Source of the DNA: Rosa chinensis
Taxonomy: Eukaryota > Streptophyta > Magnoliopsida > Rosales > Rosaceae
Assembly: GCF_002994745.2 (NCBI RefSeq)
Contig: NC_037088.1
Span: 45,376,911-45,440,910 of the forward strand
DNA: 64,000 nucleotides
Reading direction: 5' to 3'
Shown here: positions 34,790 to 44,278 of the stretch, in pieces
Layout of the letters: every line of letters starts with the position of its first letter
Position numbering within the stretch: position 1 is the first letter of the stretch
Notes under the pieces: model-generated
What the model was told of the DNA's origin: nothing
The model's database searches: none
Seen by the model: only the letters and a program-made list of their open reading frames with translations
Program-made: the position numbers and the translations under genes

Positions 34790-35260
34790 ATGAACGACTT
34801 CCGGCACCGACTAACCAAAACTATCTCGCCGGACATCCCTCCGCTCACTCTCACCTTGATCTCTCTCTCATATCTCTCTCACCACCGACTCCGACGCCGC
34901 CTAGTCTCACTGCAAGTTTCCTGCTCCAACAACCAACCTACTTCGCCTTCGTTTTCTTCTCCCACCACCGATCAAGTCCTCGCAATCTTCTTCTTCTTCT
35001 TCTTCTTAATTCAGTTCTTAATCCACTATGCTTTCGAATCCGTATGCTCGGCACCACCCAAATCTTCGCCATAGTCGGAGGCGGACCCGACCCGGCCTTC
35101 TCGACTAACAAGTCATGATCTGGGACGACTTCAAGTCCCTTAGGCATCCACGACATGTCGTTTCAGTCTGAGGTCAGGGGACTCAAGCTCCGGCATCGAA
35201 TCGTCGTCGTTTTGAACAAGAAGATCATCGATTTGTTCATAGGTTGTAAAGAATTACAGT
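34790..35260 (+). pseudogene. ATG18/WIPI-like gene fragment
   Basis: The frame starting with the ATG at 35044 reads MLGTTQIFAIVGGGPDP, then STNKVMIWDDFKS, and, after a one-base frame change near 35140, SFQSEVRGLKLRHRIVVVLNKKI. Plant ATG18 autophagy proteins (WD-repeat PROPPIN family) carry the matching blocks ILALVGGGP, NKVMIWDD, LSFRSEVR and RIVVVLEQKIF in that order. The Phe-Arg-Arg-Gly lipid-binding part is not present. A 5' frame from 34790 is Ser/Pro-rich and may be its N-terminus. Truncated and frameshifted, so a decayed copy or transposon-carried capture. Confidence 0.65.
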
Positions 35261-35371
35261 TGCGAACTTAGGGGTCCGGTCCAGGCTCTACAACTGGTGA
35301 AGAAGGGAGAAGACTAGGTGCCCAAATCAAATTTTTTTTTTTTTCAAGTAATGGGATAGAAGGATAGGAAA

Positions 35372-35795
35372 AAAAGTTTTGAATGTCTATTGGGGGGTAA
35401 TAGACATCTATTGAATGGCAATAGACGTTTTTATATTGATATAATCTCTTCATTTTTTTCTTTAATCAAAGTTTTATTTGTCTAATTTTGAGAAGATTAG
35501 TTCTCATTTCGGTAACTGAAACGTCTATTGGGGGCAATATACGTCTATTGGGGGGTAATAGATGTTTGAATTGATGTAATCTCCTCGTTTTTTTTTTATT
35601 TAATCAAAGTTTTATTTGTGTAATTTTAGGAATATTGGTTCTCATTTCAGTAATAAAAACGTCTATTAAGAGGCAATAGATGTCTATTGGGGGGCAATAG
35701 ACTTTTATTGCCCTTATATTGGGGGGAAATAGGGGTATATTGGGGGCAATACACTGTTGGAACAATAGACGTCTATTGGGGGCAATAGAGGTTTT
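35372..35795. repeat. GTCTATTGGGGGCAATAGAC repeats
   Basis: About ten spaced copies of the partly palindromic word GTCTATTG.GGG.CAATAGAC, plus a roughly 125-base larger unit (ATAATCTC..CAAAGTTTTATTTG..TTCTCATTTC) present twice (about 35440-35520 and 35577-35660). Not coding. Such clusters are common at transposon subterminal regions. Confidence 0.75.
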
Positions 35796-35822
35796 CAAAA
35801 AAAATCCGGTGGGTGGCTATCT

Positions 35823-35905
35823 GTGACCGGATTCCAGCGGTCGATGACCGGAATCCTGCAACCGGTGACAGGAATCAGGCGACCGGCGACCGGAATCCAG
35901 CAAAG
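35823..35905. repeat. GACCGGAATCC short tandem repeats
   Basis: Five or six near-copies of a 10-18 base unit built on GACCGGAATCC/AGC directly after the GTCTATTG cluster. Confidence 0.65.
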
Positions 35906-35912
35906 TCTCCTA

Positions 35913-35918
<6 letters not shown>

Positions 35919-35956
<38 letters not shown>
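35919..35956. repeat. (CT)n microsatellite
   Basis: About 19 CT units. Confidence 0.95.
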
Positions 35957-35957
<1 letters not shown>

Positions 35958-36269
35958 AGTAATAAAAGGGTAAGGGGTAAAATGGTATTAAATTTTTTTT
36001 TTTTTTTTTTAAATCTTAATAGGGTATTAGGGAAGACTCCCTTAGAGTGTATTGAGTAAGAGGGAATTATAAAAACTTAATGGGGTTTGTGGGAAAAAAA
36101 TTCATAGAAATGGGTTAAATAGACAAAAACCCTTTTGTAAATCTATGTGGTGATTACACATATGGAAGTGGACTATAAAAATGGTTTAGAATGCGGAGAG
36201 ACAAATTTGGAATAAAATATGAAGGTCAGACAGACAAATTTAGCAAGTTTGACTTAAAAACATGAAACA

Positions 36270-36316
36270 AAAATGCGCACGCGTAAGCGCCGCCCATCCG
36301 CATGCAGGAAGGCTAG
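36270..36316 (+). mobile_element. Helitron-like 3' terminus (plus strand)
   Basis: A GC-rich segment with short inverted words (36275-36309) ends in GCAGGAAGGCTAG followed by T, closely matching GCAAGAAGGCTAG at the minus-strand end near 17523. The hairpin is weaker than in that copy. If real, the element extends leftwards and would include the GTCTATTG repeats and the ATG18 fragment. Confidence 0.42.
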
Positions 36317-36340
36317 TGAATATAAAACAAGATTTTTTTT

Positions 36341-36607
36341 AGGGTTAATTACAGTTTACCCCCCGAGGTTTGAGGGTGTCATCATTAATCATTTCACCCC
36401 CTCTACTTTTAATTTTGACTTTTTATCCCCTAAACTTTCCAATTTCAATCAACCGTGTCCAATTTCTCATATTCCGAAGTTTGGACGGAATAGGAGAAAT
36501 TGGACACAACATTGAAATTGAAAAGTTTAGAGGGTAAAAAGTCAAAATTAAAGTAAAATGGATGAATGATAACACCCCAAATTTCAGGGGGTAAACTGTA
36601 ATTAACC
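36341..36607. mobile_element. Fold-back MITE (267 bp, Mutator-like ends)
   Basis: The two halves are near-perfect inverted copies from AGGGTTAATTACAGTTTACC to GGTAAACTGTAATTAACCT, with arms of about 130 bases. It sits between T-runs (ATTTTTTTT and TTTTTTTTT), compatible with a 9-bp duplication. No coding content. Confidence 0.8.
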
Positions 36608-36619
36608 TTTTTTTTTAAT

Positions 36620-37413
36620 GAAAAAATCATGAGAGCTCTGCAGTCTCTAAACCCGAGCTGCCAAGGCTTGGGTGATCCCCGCCGCTGTAAGGTGTCGGTT
36701 TAAGTCTCAGCCGTGGGTTCTCTGACCGAAGTCCAACGTCAATGTTTGTCGAAGAACCTGTTGCTCCGTTTTGGGGTTTTGTTCTGAGCGAGTTTGCTCG
36801 TGGGTGAATCCCTCTGGTTGATCCACACCAGATTTGATCTTGAACACAAGGAGGAGATGATCGTGGCCGGTTTGGTGCCCGCGCAGAGGAAGACTTAGTG
36901 GTCCGTGTGATCTCTCCCACCGAGATCGTGAACCCCAAATCGATAGTCATGGTGGCGAAACTAGTTTGGCACAGAATCATGGAGAAAACCCTGATTGTTA
37001 GATGTGGGTATGGTTCAAATTGCTCAGGGATGTAGTAAGACTTTGATGTTGGATTGGAGATGGGCGTGGTTCGATGTTTGGATGTAGATCCGGCATGGAC
37101 CTGGATATAGTGAGGCCGCGGTGCTACTGGTGGAACTGGTGGTGTCAGATGTCGTTGTTCTAGTCGCCGGGACCAAGACTTGGGTGTCCCGAGGCTTGAT
37201 GTCCACCGAAAATGGAGGGCCTTGCTTTTTGGGTTTTGGGAGGGATTTTGATCCATTCCTGGGTCCCTGAGTTGGTCCTTGACTTTTATGTTTGGGATCC
37301 AAGTGGAAGTTATGGGGTCATAGGACTATTTAGTCTGCAATGGTTTTTTTTAATTATTTTTTAACTTTTATTTATATATATATTTTTATTTTTTAAATAA
37401 GTGAGATTTGATG
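36620..37413. other. GC-rich unassigned segment
   Basis: A 630-base open frame on the minus strand (36627-37256) is Pro/Ser/Arg-rich with no recognised motif. The composition contrasts with the AT-rich flanks. It may be a retroelement 5' leader. I do not call it a gene. Confidence 0.35.
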
Positions 37414-37459
37414 TTTTTTTTTTAATAACTGTCGCAGGAGCTTTTATTGGATATTAAGT

Positions 37460-38010
37460 AGTATGATGCGGTACATCAAGTAGAAAAATAAGAGGCTGAT
37501 GAAACCAAGCCTTACGTTGATCTGCCTCAAAGGCAATAGCAGCGAACCTATGCGCTACATTATTGTAATTGCGAGGTGCATGCTTAATCTGCACATCCGA
37601 AACATTCTACATAAGGACAAAGATATCATCCAATAGAGCACCATTCTCATCAAGGTCATGTTCGTCACTAAGGATTGATTGGACTGCCTCCAAACAGTCA
37701 CTCTCTACGGTGACATTTTGCAGCTTCAAACTCTTAGCTAAATCAAGACCGTCTCTAATGGCTAGTAACTCTGTTTGTTTCGTCGACCCCACATGTTTCA
37801 CAGAATGCGCAAAAGCAGTCATGAACTGCCCTTGAGCGTTGCAAAGAATGCCTCATGTACCACCTCTGATCATCTTAGGGAGAAAAGTACCATCGACATT
37901 CAATTTGAATCTTGGCTCTAATTCCAGTTTCCATCTTTGCTTCTTACCTCTCTGTTCAAGATCAACATTGGTGTTTGCAGCCCTGACTTGTTGAAATTCC
38001 TCCAACCAGG
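37460..38010 (-). pseudogene. LINE RNase H domain (RVT_3-like)
   Basis: Shows the RNase H acidic residues: Asp in KLNVDGTF, Glu in KQTELLAIRDGL, Asp in VESDCLEAV, and a late APRNYNNVAHRFA block corresponding to the VPR.NA.D region. One stop (TGA after MIRGGT, about 37851-37860) interrupts it. Part of the LINE polyprotein. Confidence 0.78.
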
Positions 38011-38015
38011 TCATT

Positions 38016-41000
38016 CACTACAAAAAAAAAATTGCAATAGCCACGGCGCGTCCCCGTAGCAAAAGGCTCTTTTGCCGTCGCAAAAGACCATTGGCGACGG
38101 CTCTGCGATGGCAATGCTTCCGACGCCGTTGGTGGCGTCACCAATGTTATTTTCCACGACAATTCCCCGTCGCAAGACTATTAGCGACGACAAACGTTTG
38201 CTGTCGCAAGAATTTTGCGACTGTAAAATGCCGTCGCAAATACCAATGGCAACTCCACCAACTGCTACTAAAATTTTTTGCCGTCACCAAAAGTCATTTG
38301 CTAAAAATATTATTTATGAATAAATTTTTTTTTTTTTTTTTTTTTGAATAAAAGCTATACAAAAAGGAATGCAACTTATACAAAAAGGAATGATACATTC
38401 ATGAATGTTGCAAAAGGAATGAAGCTTCTACAAAAGTTTACAAGATATATAATTAAGCTTTGTTTTCTTCCTCTACTTCAAGATAAACTTTGAAGGGATC
38501 TTCTTCGTTCTACTTCACGTACCAATTACTCTATTGTTGTTGCAATCTCTTTCAATAACTTCAATAGCCACTGCACAACAAGATGCTAATCTATTTCAAT
38601 AGCTTAATGTTCAAAACAAAAAATCTTTATAAAGACACTAATCTATTACTCCTAGCACATGCTTTCTTTCATCTATACAGAAGTGTGATGACTAGATACT
38701 AGTTTTAAACATAGAGCTGATGGAGTGGAAAGTAGTTAACATAAAACCATCCTTATCCTGTAAGCCACTAAGCCTCATTGCAAAGTTTTATTGAACAATA
38801 TACAGCAAACTACATTAAATGATAATACATCTGAATGTCTACGAGACACCTCTGTGGAGAAAACAATGCAAATCTAGTCATTAAGGAAGAAGCTGACAAG
38901 TATAAAATGGAGAAAATAATCCAACCTAGAAGTAGGAAAGGATTCTATGCTCCTTATAGTAGGAACATATGAGAAAGTATGTAAGAAATCTGTACTCAAA
39001 ATCAGATATAGAATGTAACATATGAAAACTACACTTTCTAGCAGATCCTTAAGGGCATTCAAAGCTTAACAACTATGTATAGTAGCACAAAAGGTGATCA
39101 CATACAAAATCCTTGTGAACTCATATAAGAACCTCAAGAACCATTCAATGTATATATATTGATGGTTTTGAAAGTAATTACTCCAACTGTTCCAATCAGA
39201 TGTAGGCCAATGAGAAATATTGGATTAAAAATTTGTCAAGTATAATACATATTGCAGGTAAGAAACATTAATCAAGAAAGCTTCAAGGCCTTTAGAAATG
39301 GAAACAGTGCTTATAATTGGGATGATTACTAAGAACGTATAGCAGGCCTTTAGCCATCAACTTTCCAAGAATAGGACATCCTCATAAGAGTATAGTATAA
39401 CTATCACAATTACTCTCGATTAGATAAATGCATCAATATTAAAACATAAAGTATTTCATGACAATTTGAATGAACAAACATGGCTATTCAAAAAGTAAAA
39501 GTGTAAAGATCAATTGATCAGTAGAAATGATCATGATAAAGGAGGTATTCACCTCTCTTTGATAAGCAACTCCAAATTGGACAGCCCAAAGATTTCAAAT
39601 TCTACACACAAAAAAAATTCCAATAATAAGTATTGTATCATAACCAAGTGGTATATCATACAACCTAGCTCTGTTATATCATAATCAAGTGTTGTAAGGA
39701 TACATGACATCAATAATACATTCCAGCAAAGTTGCAAACCACATCATTATGGTAATATTTCCATCAAGTATTCAAATCTAAGGTACTTGCCTCTGATAAT
39801 CAAACAATTACCTAGCAAACCGAACAAATATTCTCATAAATAAAGCCACACTTTTATAGCCATACATTAGAATCAAAACCCATATAGAGAAACACAAAAA
39901 ATTTATGTTCTATGTTCTTTCACATAGATGCAACAAAAAGAAGAAAAAGAAAGACTCACCATCTTAAAGTGAATCTTGCGCCCAGATCACTTCAAAGTTG
40001 TGCAAAGTGAATTTGCTGATCACACATATTGAAGGATTGATCTTGCAGGCAAAGATAGGAGCAAGCAGAGAGATTCTTAAGATTGAGATGGCTCCATTGA
40101 AATACTTTCCTGAACACAATAAGAAAGCAGTTTTGCAAAATACCAACTGAATTAAAACAAGAGAAAGAAACACACTCTAGGAGAATAGATAGATAATGTG
40201 AGTATGGATATGCACCTTGACATTTTCCTTTCCAAATAGCATTCTGGACCTAGATTTTTTCGTGGCATTCTGGTTTCTTAATCCCATTCTCTGCCTCACT
40301 GGTATTCAAAAAGAAAATAACTTACTAATTTACAAACTAAAACTACAAAGAAATAAATAACTCGTGTTTGTATACATTTTGACCGATCTTACTTTGTAGA
40401 ACCAAACAAATGGACTGGAGATTCATCCACCTCAACTGGTCTTTCTGTCATTCTTCTAGCAACAAATATAGGTTATCATCCTTCTAGCAAACAACAAAGA
40501 ATGGTTTTAACTTTTAACTTAGAAAAATGCATTTCAAAAATACTATCAGCCATTGACAAAATACTAACCTTGATAACACGGCATTAGCTAATATTTTCCC
40601 TTTCATGCCCTAAGACTTCTAATCAAAAGAATAACAGAACCCACAAAAAAGAAAAAAGGAAAAAAAGAAAGAAAAAAATCGATTATTTGATTTATGATAA
40701 AAGTAGAGGAAAACAGAAAGATCAAAGCTCAATTCTCACATTCGGAATTCAACTAAGAAAGCCAAATTTCTCTACTCTACTCCAATCGTGTACAAATTCT
40801 GGTTCTTTCTCAATATCCAAGTAACAAAATAAATCCCAAAGAAAAACATCAAACACTTTGTCCAGAATCAAAGACGCAACAAAACCAAAAACGAAGTCAG
40901 AAAAGAAAAAGGGTAGTATGCAGTCTTCTACTGAATAGAGAGACAACCTACCAATTTTTTGCACTCAAACAAAGACCACGGATATAGAGAAAGCATCCAC

Positions 41001-41875
41001 ATACAAATCGCAGTTGTAATAAGGCAATTAAAACCCAAATTACTCCAATTGAGGTAATCGAATTAAAAAGAAGAAAACCTAAATCCCTAATTTGGAAAAA
41101 CAATGGAATCATGTACAAAAACATATCTGAGAAAAAGCGTAACAAGGAATTGACGAACTGAAGAATAAAGAAAAGAGAACAGGGATAGGGAATCGTACTG
41201 GAAGAGGTGTAGGCTGGGGCAGAGTCGAACCAAAGTCGCCATATTGCAGTCACCACGAAGGCAAAGGAGGTGCGATTGAACACATGTTCATGAACGTCTC
41301 TGCCCAAGGCTTGGCTTCTTCGCAAGTCTTAATTGGTAGTTAGCTCATTTCGAAAATCTTTGATTCTTCTTAGTGGCCATAGAAATAGTGCAAATTGAAT
41401 TGGATTCAACAAAGAGAAAGAGGAAAGACAGAAGAGAAATTGAAATACCCAAAAAGAATAAGCCCTGGATCTAGATCAACCCAGTGGCCACCAAGTTTTA
41501 CGATGCTCAATTTGTTGGGTTAGATCGAAAATGGAGAGAAAGAGAAAGAGGGCTGCAGTAAAGAACAAAGATTGAGGAATTGGGTTAGGGCTTTTTTATT
41601 AGAAAATAGATTTACTAAGAGAATTAGGATGCATAGTTTGTTCTCTCATGCAACGGCACTGTAGATGCAGTAGCAAAGTAGTGAAACTTTGCGACGGCTA
41701 ATGTTCACCGAAGTAGAATATTAGAGTTTGGCTACCCCTATTGCCACGGCGCAATAACTCAGTCGCAAGTTCTGCCATGGGGTAACTTTGCCGTAGAGAA
41801 AAGCCAATTTTTTGCGACGGCAAAACGCTGACACCAACTGGTGAAGCCATTGCAATTTTTTTTTTTTTTGTAGTG
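38016..41875. mobile_element. CACTA (En/Spm) element, non-autonomous (3860 bp)
   Basis: Ends CACTACAAAAAAAAA and TTTTTTTTTTGTAGTG. Subterminal regions (38040-38300 and 41650-41860) carry many GCGACGGCAAA-type words in both orientations, the CACTA signature. Flanks are ATT and ATG, so the 3-bp duplication is imperfect. No transposase frame is recognised in the AT-rich interior. Inserted in the LINE. Confidence 0.85.
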
Positions 41876-42830
41876 ATGGAGGATAGCATAATATGTGATG
41901 CCGCTTGTGAAACATTTTCCCATAACATACTATTCTGGTTCTTCCATAATGCCCAAATCAGCATCATCAACTTCTCAAAAGCATCCATTTTAAGATGCAT
42001 TGCACGTTCAAGTAGCCATTCCTTAAAATTAATTGAAGGCAACAAGGTATTTTGAAGCTGAAGAGGAATGGCAGAGAGTAACTCTAAAGCAATTGGACAT
42101 TGACAAAAAAGATGGGCAGTGGTTTCGAACCTGTGAGTACAGCGTAGACACCGGTATCCCCAGTGTAGCCTTTCATGGTTAACTGCTCACGAGTTGGGAG
42201 TAGATTATGTGCAACTCTCCATATGCATATTTGGACTTTGCCTGGTACTTGGGCTTTCCAAATTATTTTCCATAGTGCACCAAAAGGGTCACCGTCAGAA
42301 GTACTAGTAAGTACATTGCCAAGAACAGAATTTTGTGCCACCCAATAGTTTTAACTGTAAATCTGCCTTGTTTGTCTGGGATCTAAGAGAGCATATCTTG
42401 GGTTCTACATCTGCTCAATGGGATGGAGAGAATTTGATCACTAATTTCCTAAGTGAAGAGAGGTTGAACTACCTGTGGTATCCACTCTCTACTATGAGAA
42501 TCAATCAAATCAGCCACAACTTCGAAGTCAGTGTGAGCAGGTCTGTGGATCAAGGACTGTGGGCAATTGGGTATCCAATGATCATTCCAGATATTCACTA
42601 GAGTGCCATCTCCTATTCTCCATTTCACACCAGCTTTTAATATAGGCCTCCCATTCAAAATACTGCGCCAAGAGAAGGATGGGGATTCTCCTACATCAGC
42701 TTCCCAAAAAGTGCAATTTGGAAAGTATCTAGCTTTGTACAACTTAGCAATGAGTGAGTTTGGGTTTGAGACAAGTCTCCAACCTTGCTTGGCGAGCATT
42801 GCTAAATTGTATGCATATATATTCTTGAAA
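41698..42830 (-). pseudogene. LINE zf-RVT region
   Basis: Minus-strand reading from 42799: AKQGWRL, FSWRSIL.GR..LK.GVKWRIGDG, IWNDHWIP; then, after stops, FGALWKIIWKAQVPGKVQICIWRVAHNLLPTR; then in a shifted frame C..C...FETTAHLFCQCP and LIWALWKNQNSMLWEN. These are the zf-RVT landmarks. At least two frame breaks near 42160 and 42340. Confidence 0.8.
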
Positions 42831-42832
42831 AG

Positions 42833-43170
42833 ACTAAATACTGTTTAGTCCTTGAGCTTTTGACCATAAAACACTTCAATCCCCAACCTTTTAATTTCAC
42901 ACGTTTAATCCCTGTACTTCAAAATTTCAGACCAATAGGTCATTGCAGTCTAAAAGTCACGGTGAAATGTCTATTATGCCCTCAGTTCTTTTTTTTTCAA
43001 TAAATTTATTCTTTTTATTTATTCTTTTTTTTATTGTTATTTTTTCTTTATTTATTTATTTTTTTTTCAAACAGAAAGAAAGAAAGGGAAAAAAAAATTC
43101 CTTTTCAAAAAATAATAATAATAATAATTAATTAAAAAAAAAGAACTGAGGGCATAATAGACATTTCACC
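42833..43170. mobile_element. Partial MITE with 36-bp inverted repeat
   Basis: GGTGAAATGTCTATTATGCC at 42961 is inverted at 43135-43170; the arms are about 36 bases and exact. A further 128 bases to the left (from TACTGTTTAGTCC) resemble the outer arm of a Mutator-type MITE whose right outer arm is lost. T- and A-rich core. Confidence 0.6.
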
Positions 43171-43198
43171 TTCACCACTCTCTTCAAACCCTTGCACA

Positions 43199-43951
43199 AA
43201 GCTATGGGCCTGATCTAATGCTCCTTCATTTCAGAAGCAGGCCGGTCCTTATTGTCTCGTCGACTGAAGCTGTCTCCGAGATCTTCAAAATCATGACCTC
43301 ACCTTTTCTGATAAACCCAAGTTTATCTTCGTAGAGAAGCTTATGTACAATTACAAGGACATCTTGACGACACCTTATGGTGACTATTAGAGGCAGGTGA
43401 GGAGTTTATGCGTCTTAAATCTGTTGAGCAAAAAAAGGGTTCGTTCTTTTCGTGCTGTGAGAAAAGAGGAAACAAAACTCATGATGAGCAACATTGAACA
43501 GTCTTGTAGTACTGAAACATTCTCCTCCTCCTCGTCATCATTGGTTTTGAATTTAAGAGAAATGTTTATGAAGCTTACTAACGATGTCATTTGTAGAGTC
43601 GCTATGGGTAGGAAGTACAGCGATCGGGAGGAAGGTCATGGGAGGACGTTTATGGAGCTTTCTGCAAAGCTGTCAGAGTTGTTCACAAAGGTCAATATTG
43701 GTGACTATATCCCATGGCTAGCTTGGTTCACCTGTGTGAATGGTTTAGATGCAAAACTAGATGATCTGGCTAAGCGGATGGATGCCTTCGTTGATATGGT
43801 TATTCAAGAGCATATGGATAAATCAAACAATGGAAATGATGGTGATGATAACGAGGACAAAAAGGATTTGGTGTATGTTTTGCTTTTAGTTCAGAAAGAA
43901 AATGCACTTGGTTATCCTATCGATCGAGTTATCGCAAAGGCTACCATCCTG
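43199..43951 (+). pseudogene. Cytochrome P450 (CYP71-like), exon 1 remnant
   Basis: Encodes the middle of exon 1 of a CYP71-clan P450, an ER heme monooxygenase: [16 protein letters not shown], then the C-helix region Y..QVRSLCVLNLLS, LTNDVICRVA.GRKY, NIGDYIPWLAWF and the stretch ending KATIL at a GT donor (43952). Missing: the N-terminal anchor and first about 60 residues. The conserved C-helix Trp (WRxxR) is a TAG at 43388-43390 and the reading frame changes around 43290. Exon 2 lies at 62064. Broken gene. Confidence 0.85.
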
Positions 43952-43958
43952 GTATGTA

Positions 43959-43967
43959 ATTAACAAG
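43959..43967. repeat. Target duplication ATTAACAAG, left copy
   Basis: Nine bases, identical to 60558-60566. They bracket the 16.6-kb Mutator-like element and belong to the P450 intron. Confidence 0.93.
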
Positions 43968-44278
43968 GAACAATTCTTGGATCCACCCCCGGGTGAACCT
44001 GCTTGTTCACCCCTCTCCCAACCTACCAATCAGAAATAGCCACGTATATTTTGAGTAAAGAAATAAAACTCTAGCTTAACTATTTATAAAAGAAATAATA
44101 AAAAATAAAAATAGAACTCCAACTCAATTAAGGAACGGACGTTAGCTAACACCGTTCCCAAATCCATATCGTGCTCTTGGCGAGGACGAAGAATGGAGGA
44201 AGTTTTGAAACCTAGCGACTCCTCAGTCAATCCATACTGACTGAAGCTGCAACTATGGATACCATCTCTGACAAGGAT
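43968..44278 (+). repeat. MULE left terminal inverted repeat
   Basis: Matches the right arm with few substitutions over about 311 bases. Shared words include GGAACGGACGT and CTTGGCGAGGA. Confidence 0.92.

Larger units (their letters stand above)
37414..42832 (-). mobile_element. LINE (non-LTR retrotransposon) 3' part, split by a CACTA element
   Basis: Read on the minus strand: end of the RT region and zf-RVT (42832-41876), then, after removing the CACTA insert, RNase H (38015-37460), a polyadenylation-type AATAAAA and an A-tail (T-run 37414-37423). The 5' part including endonuclease is missing. Joining across the insert restores a continuous frame: (S)SMTWLEEFQQVRAAN. Confidence 0.82.

Noticed and set aside
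34627..34854. 75-codon minus frame through the CT run
   Set aside because: It encodes only an Arg-Glu repeat from the microsatellite.
36627..37256. 209-codon minus-strand frame as a gene
   Set aside because: No motif, biased Pro/Ser/Arg composition in GC-rich DNA, and no splice or promoter support.
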